DNA from: Omnitrophica bacterium RIFCSPLOWO2_01_FULL_45_10
GTDB taxonomy: Bacteria; Omnitrophota; Gorgyraeia; 2-01-FULL-45-10
Reading direction: 5' to 3'
DNA: 8,177 nucleotides
Assembly (NCBI GenBank): GCA_001804165.1
Contig: MHFL01000064.1
Span: forward strand, 21,826-30,002
This document shows positions 1 through 6,264 of the stretch, in pieces; the stretch's first letter is position 1, and the number at the start of each line of letters is the position of its first letter. A program made the translations under genes and the position numbers. The notes beneath the pieces are model-generated. The model saw only the letters and a program-made list of their open reading frames with translations. It was not told the origin of the DNA and made no database searches.

Positions 1-1
1 A

Positions 2-226
2 AAGATAATTCTGGGAGATGTGATTCGGTACATAGACGGACCGATAGAGCCCATTGGGTGCGTGGAGAAGGGCTACTCCGGCTGTTCGGACTTATATAAG
101 TGCGCCTTCAGGAGCATATGGCGAGACGTGACAAAGGTTACCTCCGGAGTAATAGACAGGGTAACCTTCGAGGATCTGGCAAATCGAGTGAAGAGCCGAA
201 AAGGGTCGATAGCATATCAAATATAA
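2..226 (+). CDS. Rrf2-family transcriptional regulator, C-terminal part (5' end outside window)
   Basis: The reading frame is open from base 2, so the gene begins upstream of the window; the GTG at base 20 is an internal codon. The visible 74 residues match the C-terminal half of Rrf2 regulators (IscR, NsrR, CymR): a dimer-helix start resembling LGDVIRYIDGPI, then a cysteine-containing loop, then W(R)DV with a final helix containing TFEDLANRV. Three cysteines (GC-VEKGYSG-C-SDLYK-C) have spacing C-x7-C-x5-C. Rrf2 members that bind a [2Fe-2S] or [4Fe-4S] cluster use three cysteines in this loop, with spacing near C-x5-C-x5-C, so cluster binding is plausible but unproven. It ends 18 bases before cysH, which suggests a regulator of sulfur or cysteine metabolism in the same operon. 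The DNA-binding wHTH domain is not in the window. Confidence 0.82.
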   Translation, partial: KIILGDVIRYIDGPIEPIGCVEKGYSGCSDLYKCAFRSIWRDVTKVTSGVIDRVTFEDLANRVKSRKGSIAYQI

Positions 227-244
227 GAAAGGAGCGTAAAAGAG

Positions 245-970
245 ATGAGTTTATTGGAGAATAAGGATGATTTAAAGACATTGGTGGAGACATTGAATTT
301 TAAAGAAAAGGTCGAGAGATCTTTGGGCCTCATAAAAGAGGCATTTAAAATTTACGGCGATGGGCTTGTGGTGGCCAACAGTTTAGGCAAGGACTCTGTG
401 GCGGTGTGGGACCTGGCGAAAAAGGTGAGCCCCAAGATACGCGGGTTTATAATAACAACCCGGTTTAAGCCCAAAGAAACTGTCGGATTCATGAATGAGA
501 TGACGGCGCGCTACCCTGAACTGAATGTTTATAAAAGCGATGTCAAGATACCGGATAAACTTTATGAAACGGATCCCGATAAGTGCTGTGATCTATTAAA
601 GGTAAAGCCGACGCGCCAGGCGATTGAGGATATGAAGGTGAAATGCTGGGTTACGGGCCTACGCTCGACCGAAGGAAGGACGCGCACGGACTTCAAGGAG
701 GTCGAAGAGCGCGACAAGGGCCTGATCAAACTGAACCCTATTCTCATCTGGAAAGAGCGAGAGGTTTGGCAGTATTTGGCCCTTAACGGCGTCAAGGTAA
801 ATCAGTTATACGGCGAAGGATACAGGTCGCTCGGATGCGCCCCCTGCACGAGGATAACAAACGAAGAGGACGAACGCGCCGGACGCTGGATAGGGACGAG
901 TAAGTGCGGCGGGGAATGCGGTATTCACACGCGTCCCTTAAAGATAAATCAGGAAGGGGACGGCATCTGA
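245..970 (+). CDS. cysH: Adenylylsulfate (APS) reductase, iron-sulfur type, CysH family
   Basis: Reduces activated sulfate (APS, possibly PAPS) to sulfite in the cytoplasm, using thioredoxin or a similar donor. The 241 residues are normal for the family. The PP-loop nucleotide site is at residues 45-51 (NSLGKDS; most relatives have SGGKDS). The paired cysteines CC at 114-115 and CxxC at 198-201 (GCAPCTR) are the four [4Fe-4S] ligands that distinguish assimilatory APS reductases and related enzymes from cluster-free PAPS reductases. The C-terminal ECGIH at 224-228 carries the catalytic cysteine C225, preceded by the family GRW (213-215). The TGLRSTEGRTR stretch (137-147) matches the substrate-binding arginine region. 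The start is supported by AAGGAG at 229-234, ten bases upstream. It follows the Rrf2 gene closely and its stop overlaps the proposed start of the permease gene, indicating one operon. Confidence 0.93.
   Translation: MSLLENKDDLKTLVETLNFKEKVERSLGLIKEAFKIYGDGLVVANSLGKDSVAVWDLAKKVSPKIRGFIITTRFKPKETVGFMNEMTARYPELNVYKSDVKIPDKLYETDPDKCCDLLKVKPTRQAIEDMKVKCWVTGLRSTEGRTRTDFKEVEERDKGLIKLNPILIWKEREVWQYLALNGVKVNQLYGEGYRSLGCAPCTRITNEEDERAGRWIGTSKCGGECGIHTRPLKINQEGDGI
951..959 (+). promoter_or_regulatory. Strong Shine-Dalgarno that points to a CTG start for the permease
   Basis: The sequence AGGAAGGGG sits near the 3' end of cysH and ends 7 bases before CTG at 967. That CTG shares its TG with the cysH stop TGA (968-970), the same 4-base overlap usually seen as ATGA. 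This is the best ribosome site near the permease start. The alternatives GTG 904 and ATG 916 have poorer or badly spaced purine tracts. Confidence 0.5.
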
Positions 971-1935
971 TACAGTATATCCTTTTGACATTTGTCGTTA
1001 TATTTTTCGCCATGAACATGGGCGGGAGCGGGATCGCGCCCACATTCTCAGCGGTCTATGGCGGCCGTCTCATAAGGAAAAGATACGCCGTTATCCTCTT
1101 TACGGTATTCGTCATAATCGGCGCTTTGACTTTAGGCAGGGGCGTTGTTAAGACGTTGAGCCAGGGCATAATATCGAGCTCTGTTTTAAACGCGGAAACG
1201 GCGCTCATAATCCTGACTTCGGCTACAATGAGTCTATTCCTGGCTAACCTTTTAGGGATACCAGAATCGACGAGCATGGTGACGGTCGGAGCGGTGGTCG
1301 GGGCAGGGCTCTATTTCAGACAGCTACAATTTAAAATTTTTCTATGGCTCATACCGCTTTGGATAATTTTTCCTATAATCTCATTCATTACCACATTTTA
1401 CATATACAGGAAGATATATCCGCCGAGCCATAAGAATCTGTGGCTCTATGAGAAGATATTCTCTAATGAGAAGGAATTGAGATTCCTGGCGGTCCTGGTT
1501 AGTTGCTACGGCGCTTTCGCGGTAGGCACTAACAATGTGGCCAACGCGATAGGGCCTTTAGTCGGGGCTAAGATAATAGACCCATTGACCGGCCTATTTT
1601 TGGTCGCTCCATTTTTTGGGCTGGGAGCGCTTATCTTTGGAAAAGAGAATTTAGAAACTTTCGGGAAAGAGGTCGTGCCGCTCGGGCTAATAACATCTAA
1701 TATAGTCTGCTTGGTCACAGGCACATTGCTCATCATCGCCTCAAGTTTAGGCGCCCCTTTTCCGTATGTGCAATTGAATGCCCTTTCGATCTTTGCCATA
1801 AGTTGTGTTAAAGACGGGCACCGCTTCACGTTGAGTCATCACATAACCAAGAAGACGTTCATGGTCTGGACGTTGACACCGCTATTGTCTGTCTCGGTTT
1901 CATATTTATTGTTGACGCTATTTGTAAAGAGATAA
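967..1935 (+). CDS. PiT-family permease, probable sulfate (CysP-like) transporter
   Basis: An integral membrane anion permease with about ten hydrophobic segments. PiT proteins have two related halves. Here the C-terminal half keeps the signature GTNNVANAIGPLV (residues 187-199 from the CTG start; family form GANDVANAIGP), and the N-terminal half has the divergent copy MNMGGSGIAPTFS and the motif GIPESTSMVTVGAVVGAGL split around residues 97-115 (family form GxPxSTTHxxVGAxxG). PiT members carry phosphate, but Bacillus CysP, encoded beside cysH, carries sulfate; the position directly after cysH makes sulfate the best inference. Start choice: the open frame reaches back to GTG 904, which would add 21 polar residues from DNA shared with cysH. 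I prefer CTG 967 because of its Shine-Dalgarno and stop-codon overlap. GTG 904, ATG 916 or TTG 985 remain possible. Confidence 0.83.
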   Translation: MIQYILLTFVVIFFAMNMGGSGIAPTFSAVYGGRLIRKRYAVILFTVFVIIGALTLGRGVVKTLSQGIISSSVLNAETALIILTSATMSLFLANLLGIPESTSMVTVGAVVGAGLYFRQLQFKIFLWLIPLWIIFPIISFITTFYIYRKIYPPSHKNLWLYEKIFSNEKELRFLAVLVSCYGAFAVGTNNVANAIGPLVGAKIIDPLTGLFLVAPFFGLGALIFGKENLETFGKEVVPLGLITSNIVCLVTGTLLIIASSLGAPFPYVQLNALSIFAISCVKDGHRFTLSHHITKKTFMVWTLTPLLSVSVSYLLLTLFVKR

Positions 1936-1959
1936 GGTCAAATTTAGGATGGATAATGC

Positions 1960-2700
1960 ATGGATAAATTAACTAAAATGGAATTGGAGCGCTACCATCG
2001 TCAGATGCTCATAGACGGCTGGGGGGAGGATGGGCAGAAGACGCTTAAAAGGTCATCTGTCTTCATCGCGGGCGCCGGAGGCCTGGGGAGTCCCGTTGCG
2101 ATATATCTGGCCGCGGCGGGTGTCGGTAGACTTCGTATCTGTGATTACGATACATTGGAGGTTTCCAATCTCAACAGACAGATCCTGCATACGCATTCGC
2201 GAATAGGCAAATATAAGGTCCTGAGCGCGAAGATCGCGCTGAAAAAGGTTAACCCCAATACCGAAGTGGAGGCGTTCGATAAAAGAATAGACGAAGAAAG
2301 CATCGCGGAGTTAGTCGGCGAGTCCTCAGTTATCGTTGACTGCCTGGATAATTTTCCTACTCGGTATATATTGAACAGGTTCGCGGTAGAAAATAAAATT
2401 CCCCTTATACACGGAAGCATCTGGGGCTGGGAGGGGAGACTTACCAATATCAGTTTTCCAAAGACAGCCTGCTTAAGCTGCATATTTCCAGAAGCGCCGC
2501 CGCCGGGCGTATTTCCGGTGGTAGGTGTGACGCCAGGCATCATAGGATGTCTTCAGGCGGCCGAGATTATAAAGTCTTTATTGGGCATAGGCGAAAGATT
2601 GCATAATCAATTGGCGATATTTAATGCCAAGGAAATGACCTTTCAGAAACTGAAGGTGAGGCCCAACCCAAATTGCGAGGTTTGTTCGAGATACAGATAA
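1960..2700 (+). CDS. ThiF/MoeB/HesA-family sulfur-carrier adenylyltransferase (E1-like)
   Basis: Adenylates the C-terminal glycine of a ubiquitin-like sulfur carrier (ThiS, MoaD or CysO type), so that sulfur can be loaded as a thiocarboxylate. The 246 residues are typical of MoeB/ThiF. The N-terminal ERYHRQ (10-15) is conserved in the family. The glycine-rich ATP loop GAGGLGSP is at 38-45, followed by DYDTLEVSNLNRQ (62-74) with the arginine that contacts ATP. D130 in DCLDNF is the equivalent of the essential MoeB aspartate. Two CxxC pairs, 171-174 and 239-242, make the structural zinc site. The start ATG has AGGATGG about 7 bases upstream; an internal ATG at 1978 is less likely. The gene is followed after 2 bases by the JAMM peptidase gene, its common partner. 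Sequence alone does not decide between thiamine, molybdopterin and cysteine roles, so no symbol is given. Confidence 0.9.
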   Translation: MDKLTKMELERYHRQMLIDGWGEDGQKTLKRSSVFIAGAGGLGSPVAIYLAAAGVGRLRICDYDTLEVSNLNRQILHTHSRIGKYKVLSAKIALKKVNPNTEVEAFDKRIDEESIAELVGESSVIVDCLDNFPTRYILNRFAVENKIPLIHGSIWGWEGRLTNISFPKTACLSCIFPEAPPPGVFPVVGVTPGIIGCLQAAEIIKSLLGIGERLHNQLAIFNAKEMTFQKLKVRPNPNCEVCSRYR

Positions 2701-2702
2701 AA

Positions 2703-3101
2703 ATGCTTATTTTAAAAAAAGAATTTTTTGAACGAATAGCGGCGCACGGCAAAAGAGAGTTTCCGAATGAGGCCTGCGGCTTGCTTGCCGGCAGGGATTC
2801 ACGCGTTGAGAGAGTTTACGAAATGACGAATGCGGATAAAAGTCGAGCGACATTCTTGATGGATCCGGCCGAGCAGTTAAAAGCGCTTAAAGAGATTAGG
2901 GGCTTGAATCTAGAGATGCTCGGCATATACCATTCTCATGTCGCAAGCCAGGCGTACCCGTCATCGCATGATGTCGCGATGGCATATTATCCCGATGTCT
3001 CATATGTCATTGTGTCGCTAAAAGACAATAATCCAAGTATGAGAGCGTTTAGAATTGCGGAAGGAAAAATAACTGAGGAAGAATTGAAGATAGTTTCCTA
3101 A
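2703..3101 (+). CDS. JAMM/MPN+ zinc metallopeptidase, Mec+ (CysO-cysteine peptidase) like
   Basis: A short single-domain JAMM protein of 132 residues. All motif residues are present: E23 in FPNEACGLLAG, then H77-S-H79, seven residues, S87, two residues, D90. In this family the histidines and aspartate bind zinc and the glutamate activates water. Mycobacterial Mec+ releases newly made cysteine from the CysO carrier, and relatives trim C-terminal extensions from ThiS or MoaD. The ATG at 2703 is chosen because the conserved N-terminal strand MLILKKEFFERI begins there. The frame is open back to TTG 2673, but that would overlap the ThiF gene. No good Shine-Dalgarno is visible, and the start lies 2 bases after the upstream stop, so translational coupling is likely. 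The neighbour pair implies a role in sulfur transfer or cysteine synthesis. Confidence 0.88.
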   Translation: MLILKKEFFERIAAHGKREFPNEACGLLAGRDSRVERVYEMTNADKSRATFLMDPAEQLKALKEIRGLNLEMLGIYHSHVASQAYPSSHDVAMAYYPDVSYVIVSLKDNNPSMRAFRIAEGKITEEELKIVS

Positions 3102-3115
3102 AAGTTATAAGTTAT
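3102..3115 (+). repeat. Two tandem 7-bp units AAGTTAT in the gap before hemA
   Basis: Immediately after the JAMM stop, AAGTTAT occurs twice in tandem and a third partial copy (AAGG) merges into the hemA ribosome-site region before ATG 3127. It is short and could be chance, but other 7-bp arrays occur in hemA, hemC and hemB nearby. Confidence 0.5.
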
Positions 3116-3126
3116 AAGGTCGGGTT

Positions 3127-4185
3127 ATGTTAATAGTAGTCGGTACAAATTACAAATTCAGCCCCATCGCTCTACGGGAACGACTTGTGTTTTCGAAGAA
3201 GAGATTGGACGAAGCTTTTTCCTTTTTGAAAGACTATACAGGCATAAAAAGCGCCGTTATACTCTCAACTTGCAACCGCGTTGAAATCTACGCGAATTCC
3301 GCGGAATCTATGGCCGGCGCAGATAAGATAGCCAAATTTCTCTCGGTATATCACGAGATAGATAAATATCGCCTTGCGCCTTACCTATATAAATATGTAG
3401 ATATAGAAGCGGCAAGGCATCTCTTCAGGGTGGCGTCAGGGCTCGATTCTCAGATCCTGGGAGAAACTCAAGTGTTAGGACAGGTTCAATGGTTTTACGA
3501 AAAAGCGAAGACGCTCGGGTTTACAGATAACCTGATTGAAGAAGTTTTCGAAAAGGCCGAAGAAGTCGGGAAGAGGATAAGAGTAGAAACTGATATATCG
3601 AAGGGGGATATTTCGATAGGAAGCGCTGTCGTCTCGCTTATAAAAGAGAGGATAGGAGAATTAAAAGCGAAGAAGATATTGATTATAGGGCTTGGTAAGA
3701 TATCGGAGATCGTGCTCAAAGATCTATTAAAAGAAGATGTCAAGGCAGTCCTGGTTTCAAACCGAACATACGAAAAGGCAAAACAAATTGCGAAAACTAT
3801 TGGGGCAGCCGCGATAAGGTTTAACGAATTAAGGGAAAATTTAAAAGGCGCGGATATAATCATCAGCGCGACTTCGAGTCCCCATATCATATTGCGAGTA
3901 GAAGATATTAGAGAAGTAATAGAAGATAGACCAAAGACCATAGATCACAGACAATTATTGATAATCGACCTTGCGGTTCCAAGAGATGTGGATCCCGGCG
4001 CGAGAGAAATCAAAGGCGTAAAACTTTATTGTTTGGATGATTTGACCTCTATTATCGATAACAAATTAGAGGGCCGAAATTCGGAGATTTCAAACGCGGA
4101 GAAGATAATAGAAGAAGAGGCCCATAAAGTATGGCGAAAAATAACGGCTATAAAGTTGGGATACGGCGTTCCATCCTTGCGTTAA
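3127..4185 (+). CDS. hemA: Glutamyl-tRNA reductase, short form
   Basis: Reduces glutamyl-tRNA(Glu) with NADPH to glutamate-1-semialdehyde, the first step of the C5 tetrapyrrole pathway. The catalytic cysteine is C49 in the invariant STCNR. H98 lies in the conserved helix before GLDSQILGE (105-113). The nucleotide-binding loop at 186-192 reads IIGLGKI where most relatives have GAGEM, so it is divergent. VSNRT (210-214) and IIDLAVPRDVDP (279-290) are typical. At 352 residues it is shorter than the usual 400-430. It stops soon after the long spinal helix, so most of the C-terminal dimerisation domain is missing. The last 55 bases overlap the hemC coding sequence in another frame. A degenerate 7-bp array (3927-3954) encodes residues about 267-276. 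The hemA start is not in doubt, as MLIVVGTNYKFSPI is the normal N-terminus. Confidence 0.95.
   Translation: MLIVVGTNYKFSPIALRERLVFSKKRLDEAFSFLKDYTGIKSAVILSTCNRVEIYANSAESMAGADKIAKFLSVYHEIDKYRLAPYLYKYVDIEAARHLFRVASGLDSQILGETQVLGQVQWFYEKAKTLGFTDNLIEEVFEKAEEVGKRIRVETDISKGDISIGSAVVSLIKERIGELKAKKILIIGLGKISEIVLKDLLKEDVKAVLVSNRTYEKAKQIAKTIGAAAIRFNELRENLKGADIIISATSSPHIILRVEDIREVIEDRPKTIDHRQLLIIDLAVPRDVDPGAREIKGVKLYCLDDLTSIIDNKLEGRNSEISNAEKIIEEEAHKVWRKITAIKLGYGVPSLR
3927..3954 (+). repeat. Degenerate 7-bp tandem array inside hemA
   Basis: Four consecutive 7-mers can be read as TAGACCA, AAGACCA, TAGATCA and CAGACAA, 28 bp in all, in frame within hemA just before the conserved IIDLAVPRD segment. They encode a polar stretch (EDRPKTIDHRQ) that looks a few residues longer than the loop in most family members. 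Confidence 0.45.
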
Positions 4186-4865
4186 GGCAGTTTGAAGAGG
4201 CGCTGTCGGATTTGAGGAAATTCTATCCGCGGATTGAGGCAGAGCCCGTCAGAATAGAGACTTATGGCGATAGGGATAGGCGGACCCCTATATCAGACAT
4301 AGAAGGAAGCGATTTTTTTACCAGAGAGATAGAGGAATCTCTCTTAAAGGGCGAGATAGATTTCGCGGTTCACAGCGCCAAGGATTTGCCCGATAGAATT
4401 CCTGACGGTTTACAGGTCGCGGCGATAACAGGGTCCATTGACCCATATGACGCGCTTGTTTCAAAAGGCAATCTGAAGATAGATGAACTCGCCACAGGCG
4501 CCAGGATCGGGACATCCAGCGCAAGAAGAAAATCGCAGCTTAAATCTTACAGGCCCGATTTTAATGTTGTAGACATCCGCGGAAACATTGATGAACGTCT
4601 GAAGTTGTTAGACAATAACGATATACGACATAGTGCGAAGCAAAGCGAAGCCTCCCCGAAGGGGACGAAATACGATATACGAAACATCGACGCTATCGTC
4701 ATCTCCTCCTGCGCACTAGTGCGATTGGGGCTTGAAAAAAGGATTACACAACGCCTGCCATTCGAGATCGTTAAGCCCCATCCATTGCAGGGCTCGCTGG
4801 CACTCGAAGCAAGAAAGATTAATAGGGATATTATCAATTTAGTCAGCGTACTGGATAGAAAATGA
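4131..4865 (+). CDS. hemC: Hydroxymethylbilane synthase (porphobilinogen deaminase), short, with an in-frame insertion
   Basis: Polymerises four porphobilinogens to hydroxymethylbilane. Domains 1 and 2 are recognisable: IRRSILAL (11-18), VHSAKDLP with catalytic D85 (80-87), DPYDALVS (104-111), GTSSARRKSQL (127-137) and RGNIDER (150-156), so the substrate arginines are kept. The protein has 244 residues against about 300-315 normally. It ends shortly after HPLQGSLALEAR, where the third domain with the cysteine that binds the dipyrromethane cofactor would follow. There is no frameshift remnant, because the stop overlaps the next start as ATGA (4862-4865). Residues about 164-181 are an in-frame insertion from a repeat (see 4618-4682). 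The start ATG is supported by GAAGAGG at 4114-4120 and overlaps hemA by 55 bases. Activity as a conventional deaminase is uncertain. Confidence 0.9.
   Translation: MAKNNGYKVGIRRSILALRQFEEALSDLRKFYPRIEAEPVRIETYGDRDRRTPISDIEGSDFFTREIEESLLKGEIDFAVHSAKDLPDRIPDGLQVAAITGSIDPYDALVSKGNLKIDELATGARIGTSSARRKSQLKSYRPDFNVVDIRGNIDERLKLLDNNDIRHSAKQSEASPKGTKYDIRNIDAIVISSCALVRLGLEKRITQRLPFEIVKPHPLQGSLALEARKINRDIINLVSVLDRK
4618..4682 (+). repeat. In-frame 54-bp repeat insertion in hemC flanked by 11-bp direct repeats
   Basis: ACGATATACGA occurs at 4618-4628 and again at 4672-4682, exactly 54 bases apart. Between them is a segment rich in GCGAAG with the perfect small hairpin TCCCC-GAA-GGGGA (4653-4665). The hairpin core CCCCGAAGGGG is identical to the core of the intergenic arm at 6265-6298. 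The flanks also read as 7-bp units (ACGAAAT, ACGATAT, ACGAAAC at 4665-4685). The 18 added codons fall between RGNIDERLKLLD and IDAIVIS, a region that is only a few residues long in typical HemC. The reading frame is preserved. Confidence 0.7.
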
Positions 4866-6256
4866 GCGCGAAGGTTTATCTTGTCGGAGCCGGGCCGGGA
4901 AGTCCGGATTTGATAACCGTGAGAGGAAGACGAATCCTGCGTCAGGCGGATGCGGTCATCTACGATTATCTCGTGGATAAGAGGATCCTGGATGAGGCGA
5001 AGGAAGGCGCGGAACTCATATGTTGCGATACATTAGGAAAGAAAAGGCATTCCGATGGATTTTCGGTTCACGTTGAGAAGATAAATCGCCTTGTAATAAA
5101 AAAGGCAAAAGAGGGAAAAAGGGTTCTGAGGCTCAAGAACGGAGACCCTTCGATATTCAGCCGGTGGTCGCGGGAGTTAGAGGCCTTAGTGAAGGCGAGG
5201 ATAGAGTTTGAAGTTGTCCCAGGCGTCACCGCGGCAAGCGCCGCCTCCTGTTATAGCGGAATACCTTTGACTGACAGAAGATTCGCGTCGAGTTGCGTAT
5301 TTGTCACGGGCCATGAAGACCCATCCAAGAAAAAGAGTTCTTTGGATTGGGCTCATATTGCCGGCGCAGGCACGATAGTTCTCTATATGGCGGTCGAGAA
5401 TCTCCCGAAGATAGTCAGGCAGCTCATTGATATAGGTAAGAGTCCTGATATGGCATGCGCCATAATTCAAGACGCGAGCCTTGTGACCCAAAAAATTACG
5501 ACAGGAACTTTAAGAGATATCGTCGCTAAAGCTAAGCAAGGAAAAGTGAAGCCGCCCGCAATAATCATAATCGGCGATGTCGCAAAGTTAGAGAAGAGAT
5601 TCAATTGGCTCAATAAAAATAGGCGCATCTTGTTTACAGGGCTATCCAAAGATAGATTTTTTATAAAAGGCCAATATATTCATCTTCCAATGATTAAGAT
5701 TGCGCCTATCGAATCTTACAAAGAGTTCGACGCTCATTTAAAAAAGATAGCGAATTTCGATTGGCTCGTATTCTCAAGTCGCTATGGCGTAGAATATTTT
5801 TTTAAACGGCTTAAAAAAGTAGGCGGTGATTCAAGGATGCTTCATGAATTAAGAATCGCGGCAATCGGGAATTCCACAAAGAATCGACTGAAGAAATTTG
5901 GATTGATTGCGGATCTTGTCCCAAAGGAAGAATCGTCTAAAGGCCTTGTGGAAGAATTTGCAAAAATTGACATAAAGGGGGCAAGGGTATTTTTACCGCG
6001 CTCTGATTTATCCGATAAAGGATTACAGAAGGCGTTGGAAGAAAGAGGGGCGATTGTGGCGTCCATAGCGGCTTATAAGAATATAATGCCGGATAATCTG
6101 CCCGATCTTGACCTTAACGATTTCGATGAGATAATGTTCACGAGCCCTTCGGGGGTGCGTAATTTTGTGAAGAGATACAAGCGTCCGCCGAAGAGGGTCA
6201 AGGTGAGTTGCATTGGGAAAGTGACCGAAGAAGAAGCTCGGCGGTATATGTTATGA
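4862..6256 (+). CDS. cobA-hemD: Bifunctional uroporphyrinogen-III C-methyltransferase / uroporphyrinogen-III synthase (CobA-HemD fusion)
   Basis: A 464-residue fusion. Residues 1 to about 248 are the SAM-dependent methyltransferase that makes precorrin-2, the branch to siroheme and cobalamin: GAGPGSPDLIT (9-19), LKNGDPSIFSR (91-101; usual form LKGGDPFIFGRG, so slightly divergent), VVPGVTAASAASCYSGIPLT (118-137), YMAVENL (175-181) and PPAIIIIGDV (231-240). Residues from about 253 on are uroporphyrinogen-III synthase, which closes hydroxymethylbilane with inversion of ring D: WLVFSSRYGVEYF (301-313), AAIGNSTKNRLKKFG (333-347), FLPRSD (377-382) and IMFTSPSGVRNF (424-435). HemD ends at CIGKVTEEEARRYML, lacking roughly 20 residues found in most homologues, and a palindromic repeat starts 9 bases after the stop. 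The start overlaps the hemC stop as ATGA. The fusion order cobA-hemD is common in Firmicutes and several other phyla. Confidence 0.94.
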   Translation: MSAKVYLVGAGPGSPDLITVRGRRILRQADAVIYDYLVDKRILDEAKEGAELICCDTLGKKRHSDGFSVHVEKINRLVIKKAKEGKRVLRLKNGDPSIFSRWSRELEALVKARIEFEVVPGVTAASAASCYSGIPLTDRRFASSCVFVTGHEDPSKKKSSLDWAHIAGAGTIVLYMAVENLPKIVRQLIDIGKSPDMACAIIQDASLVTQKITTGTLRDIVAKAKQGKVKPPAIIIIGDVAKLEKRFNWLNKNRRILFTGLSKDRFFIKGQYIHLPMIKIAPIESYKEFDAHLKKIANFDWLVFSSRYGVEYFFKRLKKVGGDSRMLHELRIAAIGNSTKNRLKKFGLIADLVPKEESSKGLVEEFAKIDIKGARVFLPRSDLSDKGLQKALEERGAIVASIAAYKNIMPDNLPDLDLNDFDEIMFTSPSGVRNFVKRYKRPPKRVKVSCIGKVTEEEARRYML

Positions 6257-6264
6257 TATTTATG

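Noticed and set aside
985..1015. TTGACA-like promoter box near the permease start
   Set aside because: It lies within conserved coding sequence (LTFVV) and has no good -10 box at the right distance.
4131..4185. Frameshift error joining hemA to hemC
   Set aside because: Both proteins have recognisable residues on their own frames through the overlap and hemC has its own ribosome site, so two overlapping genes are the simpler reading.
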